A stretch of DNA of 38,124 nt from an uncultured Woeseia sp. (lineage in GTDB: Bacteria > Pseudomonadota > Gammaproteobacteria > Steroidobacterales > Woeseiaceae), in contig CALALV010000067.1 in the NCBI GenBank assembly GCA_937925605.1, forward strand, positions 1 to 38,124, given 5' to 3'. The first letter of the stretch is position 1, and each line of letters opens with the position of its first letter. Below the pieces are notes generated by a model that was given only the letters and a program-made list of their open reading frames with translations, did not search any database and had not been told where the DNA came from. A program made the position numbers and the translations under genes. Positions 7,248-15,899 of the stretch are shown piece after piece.

Positions 7248-7997
7248 TCAGGACACGTCCTTCCAGATCTGCTTCTTGAGCATCGACGCCACGATGTAGA
7301 AGAAGATCAGGAACATCAGGACCCAGGTGCCGATGACGCGCCGATCGCTGCGGATGGGCTCGCTGATGTACTCGAGGAAATTAACTGTGTCGCGCACGAA
7401 ACCGTCGAAGTCCTCCTCCGACAGGATGCCCGCGGTCACGGGCTCGAAGCCCTGGAAGGTGCTCGTGGTCGCGCCGTCCTCGCCCGCCTGCCGCTCGAAC
7501 ACGGCGTCGCGAAAGCCCTGCAGCTCCCAGAGCACGTGCGGCATGCTCGTGCCGGCGAGGAACAGGTTGTCAACGCCGGTCGGGCTCTCGGGATCCAGGT
7601 AGAACCCGCGCAGGAAGTTGTAGAGATAGTCGGTGCCTTTCGAGCGCGCGATCAGCGACAGGTCCGGCGGGATCTGCCCGAACCAGCGCTTCGCGGATTC
7701 CGGCGGCATGTTGACCTGGATGGTCTCGAAGGTCTTCTCCGCGTTGAACATCAGGTAATTGACGACCTGGTCCTCGCTGAGTTCGAGATCCTGCGCGATG
7801 GTCTTGTAGCGGACGTACTGCGCCGAGTGGCAGCCCGAACAGTAGTTCATGAAGTTGCGGGCGCCGCGCTGCAGCGACGCGATGTTGTCGACGTCGTTGT
7901 TCGCGGGTTCGAGCTCGACGTCGCTGCCGGCGGCCAGCGCATTGCCGGCCAGCAGCAGGGCGACGAGCCCCGACAGCATCCCTATCTTATTCAGCAT
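7248..7997 (-). CDS. petC: Ubiquinol-cytochrome c reductase, cytochrome c1 subunit
   Basis: This is the c-type cytochrome subunit of the bc1 complex (complex III). It accepts electrons from the Rieske protein and passes them to soluble cytochrome c in the periplasm. The 249-residue precursor has a signal peptide (residues 1-23, ...LLLAGNALA), the haem-binding motif CSGCH (53-57), the axial Met in GTSMPHVL (Met152), and one C-terminal membrane anchor (about 223-242) followed by KKQIWKDVS. The ATG at 7997 lies inside the last codons of petB (11-nt overlap, different frame), which implies translational coupling. It is third in the petABC operon. Confidence 0.97.
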   Translation of the reverse strand: MLNKIGMLSGLVALLLAGNALAAGSDVELEPANNDVDNIASLQRGARNFMNYCSGCHSAQYVRYKTIAQDLELSEDQVVNYLMFNAEKTFETIQVNMPPESAKRWFGQIPPDLSLIARSKGTDYLYNFLRGFYLDPESPTGVDNLFLAGTSMPHVLWELQGFRDAVFERQAGEDGATTSTFQGFEPVTAGILSEEDFDGFVRDTVNFLEYISEPIRSDRRVIGTWVLMFLIFFYIVASMLKKQIWKDVS

Positions 7998-9240
7998 GGT
8001 AGACCACCCTGTCCGGCACCGGCTTCGTCTTGTCGATGGAGGTGTAATAAGGCATCAGCAGGAAGAACGCGAAGTAGATCACCGTGCCGATCCGCGCCAG
8101 CAGCACGTACAGCGGCTCCGCCGGCTGCACGCCGAGGTAGCCGAGCATCAGGAAGCTGACGACGAACAGCGCGAGCGCCGTGCGGTAGATCCAGCCGCGG
8201 TAGCGGATCGACCTGACGCGCGAACGGTCGAGCCAGGGCAGGAACAGCGGCAGCAGCACGGCCGCGGCCATCAGGATTGCGCCCCAGAGCTTGCTCGGAA
8301 CCGCGCGCAGAATCGCGTAGTACGGCGTGAAGTACCACACCGGCGCGATGTGCTCCGGCGTCGCCATCGTGTTCGCCGGCTCGAAGTTCGCGTGCTCGAG
8401 GAAGTAGCCGCCCATCTCGGGGGCGAAGAACACGACGAAGGAGAAGATCATCAGGAACACGATGATCGCAACGAGATCCTTGCTGGTGTGGTACGGGTGG
8501 AAGGCCACGCCGTCCTTCGGCACGCCGTTCTCGTCCTTGTTCTCCTTGATCTCGATGCCGTCCGGGTTATTCGAACCCACGTGGTGCAGCGCGACGATGT
8601 GCACGAAGACCAGCGCGACCAGCGCCAGCGGCAGCGCGATGACGTGCAGCGCAAAGAAGCGGTTCAGCGTGATGTCCGAAATCGAGTAGTCGCCGCGGAT
8701 GATTTCGACGAGCGCATCGCCGACGAACGGGATCGCGCCGAACAGCGAGATGATCACCTGCGCGCCCCAGTAGGACATCTGCCCCCAGGGCAGCAGGTAG
8801 CCGGCGAAGGCCTCGGCCATCAGCACGAAGAAGATCAGCATGCCGATGATCCAGATCAGCTCGCGCGGCTTCTTGTAGGAGCCGTAGAGCATCGCGCGGA
8901 ACATGTGCAGGTACACGACGATGAAGAAGAACGAGGCGCCGGTGGAGTGCATGTAGCGAATTAGCCAGCCCCACTCCACGTCGCGCATGATGTACTCGAC
9001 GGACGCAAAGGCCTCGTTGGCGTCCGGCTTGTAGTTCATCGTCAGGAAGATGCCGGTCACGAGCTGGATCACCAGCACGACCATGGCCAGCACGCCGAAC
9101 ACGTACCAGACGTTGAAGTTCTTGGCCGCGTAGTACTCGGTGACGTGCTCTTTAAGCGTGCTGGTCAGCGGAAAGCGGTCGTCGATCCACTTGAGCAGCC
9201 CGCCCTTCGGGGTTCCTATTTCGGATTCAATTCGCGCCAT
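7987..9240 (-). CDS. petB: Ubiquinol-cytochrome c reductase, cytochrome b subunit
   Basis: This is the membrane core of the bc1 complex, with the two b haems and the Qo and Qi quinone sites. The 417-residue protein has eight predicted membrane helices. The paired haem ligands lie in helices B (RYMHSTGASFFFIVVYLHMF) and D (FFALHVIALPLALVALVFVH). The Qo-site motif is PVWY (in IAPVWYFTPYYAILRA) rather than the textbook PEWY; PVWY is known from beta- and gammaproteobacteria. It is a full-length, unsplit cytochrome b. The ATG directly abuts the petA stop codon (TAA-ATG), and the 3' end overlaps petC. Confidence 0.98.
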   Translation of the reverse strand: MARIESEIGTPKGGLLKWIDDRFPLTSTLKEHVTEYYAAKNFNVWYVFGVLAMVVLVIQLVTGIFLTMNYKPDANEAFASVEYIMRDVEWGWLIRYMHSTGASFFFIVVYLHMFRAMLYGSYKKPRELIWIIGMLIFFVLMAEAFAGYLLPWGQMSYWGAQVIISLFGAIPFVGDALVEIIRGDYSISDITLNRFFALHVIALPLALVALVFVHIVALHHVGSNNPDGIEIKENKDENGVPKDGVAFHPYHTSKDLVAIIVFLMIFSFVVFFAPEMGGYFLEHANFEPANTMATPEHIAPVWYFTPYYAILRAVPSKLWGAILMAAAVLLPLFLPWLDRSRVRSIRYRGWIYRTALALFVVSFLMLGYLGVQPAEPLYVLLARIGTVIYFAFFLLMPYYTSIDKTKPVPDRVVYHAE

Positions 9241-9831
9241 TTACGCAACTCCTGGTTCGGCCCCGATGATGATGATGTCGTCACGGACGAAACGGTACGG
9301 CGGTACGCGCAGGTTCGTGGGTGCCGGCACGCCCTTGTAGACGCGCCCGGCGAGGTCGAAGCGCGAGCCGTGGCAGGGGCAGAAGAAGCCGCCGTACCAG
9401 TTCTCCTCCGGCTCGACCTGGAATTCCGCGAGCGGCGCGCAGCCGAGGTGCGTGCACGAGCCCTCGACGACGAGGTATTCGGGCCGCAGCGAGCGGTACT
9501 GGTTCATCGCGAACTCCGGCTGCTGCTCGGCCACGGCGGATTCCGGGTCGCGCACCAGCGGGTCGGTCTTGTCCAGCCGCGCGAGCATCTCGTCGTCGCG
9601 CCGCACGACGTAGACCAGCTTGCCGCGCCAGGTCACGCGCACCATGGCGCCGGGTTCCATCATGCTGACGGGCACTTCGACCGGCGCGCCGAGCGCCTGC
9701 GCCCGCGCGCTCGGCTTCAGGGACGCGAGGAACGGGATCGAGGCCATGACCACGCCCGCACCTCCGGTGACGGCAGTGGCAACGGTGAGAAAGTGACGTC
9801 TGTTGCGATCAACGTCGTCGGCGTCGCTCAT
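9241..9831 (-). CDS. petA: Ubiquinol-cytochrome c reductase, Rieske iron-sulfur subunit
   Basis: This is the Rieske [2Fe-2S] protein of the bc1 complex, which takes the first electron from ubiquinol at the Qo site. The 196-residue product opens with an uncleaved Tat-type signal anchor (RNRRHFLTVATAVTGG, with RRHFL at 11-15) followed by a hydrophobic helix. It carries both cluster motifs: CTHLGC (126-131) and CPCHGS (151-156), the latter contributing the second Cys/His pair. A ribosome binding site (GGGAG) precedes the ATG at 9831. It is first in petABC; its promoter should lie in the 233-nt gap shared with degS, but I could not pick out a convincing pair of boxes. Confidence 0.98.
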   Translation of the reverse strand: MSDADDVDRNRRHFLTVATAVTGGAGVVMASIPFLASLKPSARAQALGAPVEVPVSMMEPGAMVRVTWRGKLVYVVRRDDEMLARLDKTDPLVRDPESAVAEQQPEFAMNQYRSLRPEYLVVEGSCTHLGCAPLAEFQVEPEENWYGGFFCPCHGSRFDLAGRVYKGVPAPTNLRVPPYRFVRDDIIIIGAEPGVA

Positions 9832-10064
9832 CGGGCGCTCCCTTGCTTCGGCCTGTGGCCGCGATTTTTTGCTTGATACGAAAACTGGTAGATTTGCAGC
9901 TGTCCCGGTTTGCGCTCAGGATGACGCCGGATCCGGAACCCGGTGCGGAACCAGGGCGGCATTATAACCATGTCGCTGCAAAAGTGGCTAGACGCCGCGC
10001 CCCGCCGAGGGTCCGCTGCAGCCAGAGAAAGCATTGTAATCACAGACGTTTTCATGGAGGCACG

Positions 10065-11141
10065 TTGCCCCGATTCAAGCCTGCGCTGGCGTTTTTGCTG
10101 CAGTCGGTGTGCATCGGCCTCGCCGCCGCATTCCTGGTCGTGCTGCTGCGCCCCGAACTGCTGCCGCTGGCCGGCGGCGGTGGCGCGCCCGGCCCGGCCA
10201 GCTACGCCGGGGCGGTCGACGCCAGCGCGCCGTCGGTCGCGAGCGTCTACACCCGGCGCCTCGTGCAGGTGGCGGCGGACGCGGACCCGGGCGAGCGCCT
10301 GCAGCTGAACACGAGCCTCGGCTCCGCCGTCGTCATCGATCCCGCCGGCTTTCTCGTCACCAACTACCACGTGATCGCCGACGCCGACGAGATCCGCGTG
10401 CAGCTGGCCGACGGCCGCATCGCGACGCCGGAACTGGTCGGTTTCGACGCCGAGACGGACCTCGCGCTCCTGAAGGTCGAGCTGGGCGAACTGCCGGCGA
10501 TCCCGCTCGGCCGCTCGAGCCAGGTCAGGATCGGCGACGTCGTCCTCGCGATCGGCAACCCCTACGGCCTGACCAAGACGGTCACGCAGGGCATCGTCAG
10601 CGCGACCGGCCGCGGCCTGCTCGGGCTGATGACCTTCGAGAACTTCATCCAGACCGATGCGGCCATCAACGAGGGCAATTCCGGCGGCGCGCTGGTCAAC
10701 AGCCTGGGCGAGCTGGTCGGGATCAATACCGCCGTGCTCGCGCAGGACGCGGGTACGGAGGGCATCAGCTTCGCGATCCCCGTCGACCTCGTGCGCGGCG
10801 TGGTCGACGCTATCCAGCGCGACGGCCGGGTCATCCGCGGCTGGGTAGGGCTCGAGCCCGAGGACCTGTTGCCGGCGCAGGCCGAAGCCCGCGGGCTGGA
10901 GCCGAATCTCGGCATCCTGCTGGAAACGGTGTTCGCCGGCGGGCCGGCCGCCGCCGCGGGCCTGCGGCCGGGCGACGTGATCCTGAGCATCGACGGCGAG
11001 GCAATCCGCAACCGCCAGCAGGCCCTGCTGATCGTCGCCGGTCTCGAGCCCGGCGACACGGTGGACATCAACGCCTGGCGCGACGGCCAGCGCTTCCGCG
11101 CCGAGCTCACGGTCGCGGAGCGGCCACCGGCCGACCCCTGA
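10065..11141 (+). CDS. degS: DegS/AlgW-type periplasmic serine endoprotease
   Basis: DegS (AlgW in Pseudomonas) is the membrane-anchored trypsin-like protease that senses misfolded outer-membrane proteins. It makes the first cut in the anti-sigma factor RseA/MucA, releasing sigma-E. The 358-residue product has a single N-terminal membrane anchor (about residues 8-28), then the protease domain with His102 (TNYHVIAD), Asp132 (ETDLALLKV) and Ser206 (EGNSGGALVN). One PDZ domain follows (about 255-345). A single PDZ and an anchor favour DegS over the two-PDZ DegP/DegQ. No ATG fits: I chose the TTG at 10065, placed 4 nt after a GGAGG, which yields a length almost identical to E. coli DegS (355). 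It converges with murA with a 7-nt gap. Confidence 0.92.
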   Translation: MPRFKPALAFLLQSVCIGLAAAFLVVLLRPELLPLAGGGGAPGPASYAGAVDASAPSVASVYTRRLVQVAADADPGERLQLNTSLGSAVVIDPAGFLVTNYHVIADADEIRVQLADGRIATPELVGFDAETDLALLKVELGELPAIPLGRSSQVRIGDVVLAIGNPYGLTKTVTQGIVSATGRGLLGLMTFENFIQTDAAINEGNSGGALVNSLGELVGINTAVLAQDAGTEGISFAIPVDLVRGVVDAIQRDGRVIRGWVGLEPEDLLPAQAEARGLEPNLGILLETVFAGGPAAAAGLRPGDVILSIDGEAIRNRQQALLIVAGLEPGDTVDINAWRDGQRFRAELTVAERPPADP

Positions 11142-11148
11142 AGAGGAG

Positions 11149-12408
11149 TCAGCCGGGCACGCGCCGGATGTCCGCGCCGAGCTGGCGCAGCTTCTCCTCG
11201 ATGCGCTCGTAGCCGCGATCGACGTGGTAAATGCGGTCGACCAGCGTCTCGCCTTCGGCCGCGAGGCCGGCCAGCACGAGCCCGGCCGACGCGCGCAGGT
11301 CGGTTGCCATGACCGGCGCGGCGGTCAGTTTCTCGACGCCGCGGCACACGGCCGTGTTGCCCTCGATGCGGATGTCCGCGCCCATGCGCTGCAGCTCGAG
11401 CACGTGCTGGAAGCGGTTCTCGAACACCGTCTCGGTGACGGTCCCGACGCCGTCAGCGACGGCATTCAGCGCGCAGAACTGCGCCTGCATGTCGGTCGGG
11501 AACGCCGGGTACGGCAGCGTGCGGATGTTGACGGAGTGCGGCCGGCGCCCGCCCATGTCGAGCTCGATCCAGTCCTCGCCCAGTTCGAGCGTCGCGCCCG
11601 CGTCGCGCAGCTTCAGCAGCACGGCCTCGAGCAGGTCGGGGTCCGTGTGGGTCAGGCGCACGCGACCGCCGGACACGGCCGCGGCGACGAGGTAGGTCCC
11701 GGTCTCGATCCGGTCGGGCAATACCGAGTGCGTCGTACCGCTCAGGCTGTCCACGCCGCGCACCGTGATCGTGCCGCTGCCGTCGCCCTCTATGTCGGCA
11801 CCCATGCCGCGCAGGAAACGCGCAAGGTCGACGACCTCGGGCTCGCGCGCGGCGTTCTCGAGCACGGTCTCGCCATCGGCCAGCGTTGCCGCCATCATCA
11901 GGTTCTCGGTGCCCGTTACCGTGACCGTGTCGAACACGATGTGCGCGCCGCGCAGGCGGCTGGCGCGGGCCCGGATGAAGCCGCCGCGCACCTCGACCGT
12001 CGCGCCCATGGCGCGCAGACCCTCGACGTGCAGGTTGACCGGCCGCGCGCCGATCGCGCAGCCGCCGGGCAGCGAGACGTCGGCTTCACCGAAGCGCGCG
12101 ACCAGCGGACCGAGCACGAGGATCGATGCCCGCATCGTCTTGACCAGCTCGTACGGGGCGCGCCGCTCACGGACGTCGCTGGCGTCCGCCTCGACGTTCA
12201 GCCGCTCGTCCATCGTGACGACGACGCCCATCTTCTGCAGCAGTGTCAGCGTGGTGGCGACATCCTTGAGATGCGGAACGTTGCTGATCGTGACCGGCTC
12301 GCTCGCCAGCAGGGTGCCCGCGAGGATCGGCAGGGCCGCGTTCTTGGCACCGGAGATCCGGATCGTGCCATCGAGCGCCGTCCCGCCGCGGATGAGCAGC
12401 TTGTCCAT
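11149..12408 (-). CDS. murA: UDP-N-acetylglucosamine 1-carboxyvinyltransferase MurA
   Basis: MurA transfers enolpyruvate from PEP to UDP-GlcNAc, the first committed step of peptidoglycan synthesis in the cytoplasm. The 419-residue protein starts MDKLLIRGGTALDGTIRISG, and has AKNAALPILAGTLLA (21-35) and the catalytic-loop motif PGGCAIGARPVNLH with Cys117, the fosfomycin target, intact. It also has GTENLMMAATLADGETVLENAAREPEV (in parts: GTENLMMAA and ENAAREPEV). The length equals the E. coli enzyme. It lies 9 nt after ibaG, the same pairing as in most gammaproteobacteria. Confidence 0.98.
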   Translation of the reverse strand: MDKLLIRGGTALDGTIRISGAKNAALPILAGTLLASEPVTISNVPHLKDVATTLTLLQKMGVVVTMDERLNVEADASDVRERRAPYELVKTMRASILVLGPLVARFGEADVSLPGGCAIGARPVNLHVEGLRAMGATVEVRGGFIRARASRLRGAHIVFDTVTVTGTENLMMAATLADGETVLENAAREPEVVDLARFLRGMGADIEGDGSGTITVRGVDSLSGTTHSVLPDRIETGTYLVAAAVSGGRVRLTHTDPDLLEAVLLKLRDAGATLELGEDWIELDMGGRRPHSVNIRTLPYPAFPTDMQAQFCALNAVADGVGTVTETVFENRFQHVLELQRMGADIRIEGNTAVCRGVEKLTAAPVMATDLRASAGLVLAGLAAEGETLVDRIYHVDRGYERIEEKLRQLGADIRRVPG

Positions 12409-12417
12409 TGCGCTGCC

Positions 12418-12663
12418 TCAGGCGGGCGGGCCGGCGGCCCATTCCCCGGGCGTGAACGCGCGGATCGACAGGGCGTGTATCTCGTTGCCGACCAGCGAGC
12501 CGAGACACTTGTATATACGCTGGTGCCGCGCGATCGGCCGTTGCCCCTCGAACTCGGCCGCGACCACGACGGCCTCGAAGTGCGTGTTGTCCGGGCTCTG
12601 TACCCGTACCGTGGCATCGGGCATGTCGGCCCGTATCAGTTTCTCTATCTCGTCGGGATTCAT
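12418..12663 (-). CDS. ibaG: BolA family protein IbaG
   Basis: IbaG is a small BolA-fold protein that works with monothiol glutaredoxins in iron-sulfur cluster handling and acid response. The 81-residue protein starting at the ATG at 12663 (MNPDEIEKLIRADMPDATV) has FEAVVVAAEFEGQRPIARHQ and ends HALSIRAFTPGEWAA, the typical BolA class with an [H/C]-containing loop (RHQRIYKCLG). The frame is open upstream to 12735, but the extra residues do not resemble the family. It sits immediately before murA, as in E. coli and Pseudomonas. The mla phospholipid-transport operon that normally precedes it is missing here; yrbG diverges instead. Confidence 0.92.
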   Translation of the reverse strand: MNPDEIEKLIRADMPDATVRVQSPDNTHFEAVVVAAEFEGQRPIARHQRIYKCLGSLVGNEIHALSIRAFTPGEWAAGPPA

Positions 12664-12828
12664 CGCTGCGCTCGCGGCCGGAGGCCGCCCGGTCCGGGGA
12701 ACGCGGCAGTGTAGCAAATCGACCGACCGGTCCACCGGAAACGGGCGATTGTGTATGATGTGCGCCCCCGGATCGCCCGGCCTGCCCGTGCGGGCGCCGG
12801 GTCAATCCCCGAGTTCCAGCTGACGAGA

Positions 12829-13806
12829 ATGCTCGCGAGTATCGGCTACAACCTTGTCGAGGTCATCGCCGGCCTGCTGCTCCTGATCTGGGGCGCGGAC
12901 CGATTCGTCTTCGGCGGCGCCGCGACGGCGCGCAACCTCGGTATCGCGCCGTTGCTGATCGGCCTGACCGTGGTTGCCTTCGCCACCTCGGCCCCCGAAA
13001 TACTCGTGTCGATCGTGGCCGCCACGCGCGGCGAACCGGAGCTGGCCGTCGGCAACGCGATCGGCTCCAACACCGCCAACATCGGGCTCGTCCTCGGCAC
13101 GATCGCGCTGCTCCGGCCGATCGAGCTGACCTCGGCGACGTTGCGGCGCGAAATGCCCGCCCTGCTCGCCGTGACGCTGCTCGCCGTGTCGCTGTTCCTC
13201 GACTCCTACCTGAGCCGCGTCGACGGCATCGTCCTGCTGACCGGGCTCGTCATCGTCATGGTCTGGCTGACCCGCCTCGGCATACGCTCGTCCGCGACCG
13301 ACCCGATGCGCAGCGACTACGAGGCGGAGATTCCCGAAAACGTAACGATGCGGACCGCGCTCACCTGGCTGGCCGTCGGCCTCGGCACGCTGCTGTTCGG
13401 CGCCGACCTGCTCGTGGACGGGTCGATCGAGATTGCCCGCGAATTCGGCGTGTCCGAGGTCGTGATCGGCATCACGCTGGTCGCCGTCGCCACCAGCCTG
13501 CCGGAACTCGCCGTGTCGCTGGTCAGCACGTTCAAGGGCGAGTACGGGCTGGCTATCGGCAACATCGTGGGCTCGAACATCTTCAACCTGCTCGCCGTCA
13601 TCGGCGCCGCGACCACGATCCAGCCGGCCGCGCTGCCGCCTTCCGTGCTGTCGCTGCACATCTTCGTCATGGTCGCCTTCACGCTCGTCCTGTTCGCCAT
13701 GACCTACGAATACGACGGCACCGGCAAGGTCAACCGCTTCGAGGGCCTGTGCCTGGCAGCGGCCTACGTCGCCTACATCGGCTACGTGACCGCGCAAAAC
13801 GTATAG
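12829..13806 (+). CDS. yrbG: Calcium/sodium antiporter, CaCA family (YrbG)
   Basis: This is an inner-membrane cation/Ca2+ exchanger of the CaCA superfamily; the physiological substrate of YrbG is not settled. The 325-residue protein has about ten membrane helices and two inverted alpha-repeats with the ion-binding motifs GLTVVAFATSAPE...GNAIGSNTAN (first half) and GITLVAVATSLPE...GNIVGSNIFN (second half), both with the acidic residue retained. I chose the ATG at 12829; longer readings add a poorly conserved leader. A TATGAT at 12754-12759 may be a -10 box, but I see no good -35. The gap to kdsD is 31 nt, so it is likely the first gene of the LPS-export run, as in E. coli. Confidence 0.92.
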   Translation: MLASIGYNLVEVIAGLLLLIWGADRFVFGGAATARNLGIAPLLIGLTVVAFATSAPEILVSIVAATRGEPELAVGNAIGSNTANIGLVLGTIALLRPIELTSATLRREMPALLAVTLLAVSLFLDSYLSRVDGIVLLTGLVIVMVWLTRLGIRSSATDPMRSDYEAEIPENVTMRTALTWLAVGLGTLLFGADLLVDGSIEIAREFGVSEVVIGITLVAVATSLPELAVSLVSTFKGEYGLAIGNIVGSNIFNLLAVIGAATTIQPAALPPSVLSLHIFVMVAFTLVLFAMTYEYDGTGKVNRFEGLCLAAAYVAYIGYVTAQNV

Positions 13807-13837
13807 ACTCGACGGCTGACGCCTGACGGGGACCCGC

Positions 13838-14821
13838 GTGGAATCGAAACTGACAGCGGCCGAGCAGCTCGCCCTTGCCGAACGCGTGCTGGCGATCGAG
13901 TCCCGCGCCGTCAGCGAGCTCGCCGGCCGCCTGGACGCGTCGTTCAACCGCGCCTGCGAGCTGTGTCTCGCGATCGACGGCCGGGTCGTCGTGACCGGCA
14001 TGGGCAAGTCGGGCCACATCGCGCGCAAGATCTCGGCGACGCTCGCCAGCACCGGCACGCCCGCTTTCTTCATGCACCCGGCCGAAGCCAGTCACGGCGA
14101 CCTCGGCATGATCACGGCGCAGGACCTGTTGCTGGCCGTGTCGAACTCCGGCGAGACGCAGGAGATCGTGACCATCCTGCCGCTGGTCAAGCGCATGGGC
14201 GCCCGGCTGATCTCGATGACGGGCAAACCCGGCTCGACGCTCGCGCGGGAGGCCGACGTGCATCTCGACATCAGCGTCGAGGAGGAGGCCTGCCCGCTCA
14301 ACCTCGCACCCACGGCCAGCACGACCGCGACGCTCGCGATGGGCGACGCGCTCGCGGTCGCGTTGCTCGAGAGCCGCGGCTTCACGGCCGAGGATTTCGC
14401 GCGCTCCCACCCGAGCGGCACGCTCGGCAAGCGACTGCTGCTCCGGGTCGGCGACGTCATGCACGCCGGCGACGCGGTGCCGGCCGTCGGCCCGGACGTC
14501 AGCCTGAGCGTCGGCCTGGTCGAAATGTCCGAAAAGGGACTCGGCATGACCGCCGTCGTGGACGGTGAGCGCCGCGTGCTCGGCATCTTCACCGACGGCG
14601 ACCTGCGCCGCGCGCTCGACCGCGGCATCGACGTCCACCGCACGCCGATGGCCGAGGTCATGCACGAGAACTGCAAGGTGACCAACGCCGAGCTGCTCGC
14701 GGCGGAGGCTGTGCACCTGATGGAGGAGCACAAGATCACCGGCCTGCTGGTCACCGATGCCGAGCGCCGGCTGATCGGCGCGCTGAACATCCACGACCTG
14801 TTCCGGGCGGGGGTCGTATGA
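13838..14821 (+). CDS. kdsD: D-arabinose-5-phosphate isomerase KdsD
   Basis: KdsD converts ribulose-5-phosphate to arabinose-5-phosphate, the first step of Kdo synthesis for lipid A core. The 327-residue product has an N-terminal SIS domain (VVTGMGKSGHIARKISATLA about 46-65; SNSGETQEI) and the linker SHPSGTLGKRLL. Two CBS domains follow (about 210-265 and 275-325; GIFTDGDLRRAL). The length matches E. coli (328). The start is a GTG at 13838 following GGGGAC. The stop overlaps the kdsC ATG in ATGA, so the two are translationally coupled and catalyse steps of the same pathway. Confidence 0.97.
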   Translation: MESKLTAAEQLALAERVLAIESRAVSELAGRLDASFNRACELCLAIDGRVVVTGMGKSGHIARKISATLASTGTPAFFMHPAEASHGDLGMITAQDLLLAVSNSGETQEIVTILPLVKRMGARLISMTGKPGSTLAREADVHLDISVEEEACPLNLAPTASTTATLAMGDALAVALLESRGFTAEDFARSHPSGTLGKRLLLRVGDVMHAGDAVPAVGPDVSLSVGLVEMSEKGLGMTAVVDGERRVLGIFTDGDLRRALDRGIDVHRTPMAEVMHENCKVTNAELLAAEAVHLMEEHKITGLLVTDAERRLIGALNIHDLFRAGVV

Positions 14822-15312
14822 GCCTCGAGGAGCGCCTGGCCGCGGTGCGGCTCGCGGCTTTCGACGTCGACGGCGTCTTCACCGACGGCCGCTTCTACCT
14901 CGCGGACGACGGCACGGAAAGCAAGGCGTTCTCGACGCTGGACGGCTACGGCGTGCGCTGCCTGCTCGACGCCGGTATCGCCGTCGCCGTCATCAGCGGC
15001 CGTCGTTCGGGCGCTGTCGGGAAACGGATGGCCGAACTCGGTGTCGAACATGTCTACCTGGGCTGCAAGGACAAGGTGGCTGCCTTCGATGCACTGCTCG
15101 AGACCCTGGGCCTGTCCGCGGCACAGGCCGCCTACACCGGCGACGACGTCCCGGACCTGCCGCTGCTCGCGCACGCCGGTGTCGCGATCGCGGTCGCCAA
15201 CGCGCACCCGGACGTGCAGGCCGCGTGCGACTTCACGACCCGCTGGCGCGGCGGCTTCGGCGCCGTCCGCGAGGTCTGCGACCGGCTGCTGGCCGCCCGC
15301 CGCGGCGACTGA
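14818..15312 (+). CDS. kdsC: 3-deoxy-D-manno-octulosonate-8-phosphate phosphatase KdsC
   Basis: KdsC dephosphorylates Kdo-8-phosphate to Kdo. It is a C0-type HAD phosphatase without a cap domain, acting as a tetramer. In the 164-residue product the nucleophile motif is FDVDGVFTDGRFYLADDG (Asp16, Asp18), followed by AVISGRRSGAVGKRMAELGV, CKDKVAAF and YTGDDVPDLPLL (Mg2+-binding acidic pair). It ends in an AREVCD-like helix (AVREVCDRLLAA). It is slightly shorter than the E. coli enzyme (188) because the N-terminal extension is lacking. The ATG overlaps the kdsD stop. Confidence 0.96.
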   Translation: MSLEERLAAVRLAAFDVDGVFTDGRFYLADDGTESKAFSTLDGYGVRCLLDAGIAVAVISGRRSGAVGKRMAELGVEHVYLGCKDKVAAFDALLETLGLSAAQAAYTGDDVPDLPLLAHAGVAIAVANAHPDVQAACDFTTRWRGGFGAVREVCDRLLAARRGD

Positions 15313-15329
15313 GCGCCGGCCCTGATGCC

Positions 15330-15887
15330 GTGAGCGGCCGCAATCTCGTCCTGTTCCTGGTCCTGCTCGCTGCTGCCGCCGCGAGCTGGTACCTGGCGAG
15401 CTCGCTCGGCCGGCAGCCGGCGCCGGCCGAGCCGACCGCGCCGCTGGACATGGGCTACTACCTGCGTGACGCCCGCATCCTCGGCACCGGCGAGGACGGG
15501 CGGCTGCTCTACGAGATCGAGGCCGACTACGCGGAGCAGCGCAGCGACGACCAGATCGCGTTCGACAACGTGCGCGTCGAGTATGCGCCGGACAGCGAGG
15601 TGCCGTGGTCGCTCAGCGCGGACCAGGCGCTGATTACCGGCGACCTGCAGCTGCTGACGCTGGCCGGACACGTGCGTGCGGTCAGCCCGCAGGGCCTCGC
15701 CGGCAACGAGACCGAGATCCGCACGGAGTGGCTGGAGCTCGAGCCGGAGAACTACCGTGCCTGGACCGACCGCCGGGTGCAGATCCGCGTCGGCGAGCGC
15801 AGCCTGACGGCCACCGGCATGGAGGCCCTGTTCCGGGAAAACCGGGTCAGCCTGCAGTCCAACGTCAACGGCAAGTTCGTGCCCTGA
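15330..15887 (+). CDS. lptC: LPS export ABC transporter periplasmic protein LptC
   Basis: LptC is the bitopic inner-membrane protein that receives LPS from LptB2FG and hands it to LptA. The 185-residue product from the GTG at 15330 begins MSGRNLVLFLVLLAAAAASW, a single N-terminal anchor. It continues with the beta-jellyroll domain: DMGYYLRDARILGTGEDGRL (family motif), ALITGDLQLLTLAGHVRA and TEWLELEPEN. The length fits E. coli LptC (191). The frame is open further upstream inside kdsC, but only this start gives the N-terminal anchor at the right place. It sits between kdsC and lptA, as in most gammaproteobacteria. Confidence 0.93.
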   Translation: MSGRNLVLFLVLLAAAAASWYLASSLGRQPAPAEPTAPLDMGYYLRDARILGTGEDGRLLYEIEADYAEQRSDDQIAFDNVRVEYAPDSEVPWSLSADQALITGDLQLLTLAGHVRAVSPQGLAGNETEIRTEWLELEPENYRAWTDRRVQIRVGERSLTATGMEALFRENRVSLQSNVNGKFVP

Positions 15888-15899
15888 TCGCGTAGTATC

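Noticed and set aside
12754..12759. TATGAT as part of a full yrbG promoter
   Set aside because: The hexamer is good, but the positions 16-18 bp upstream show nothing like a -35 box, so it is mentioned only in the gene entry.
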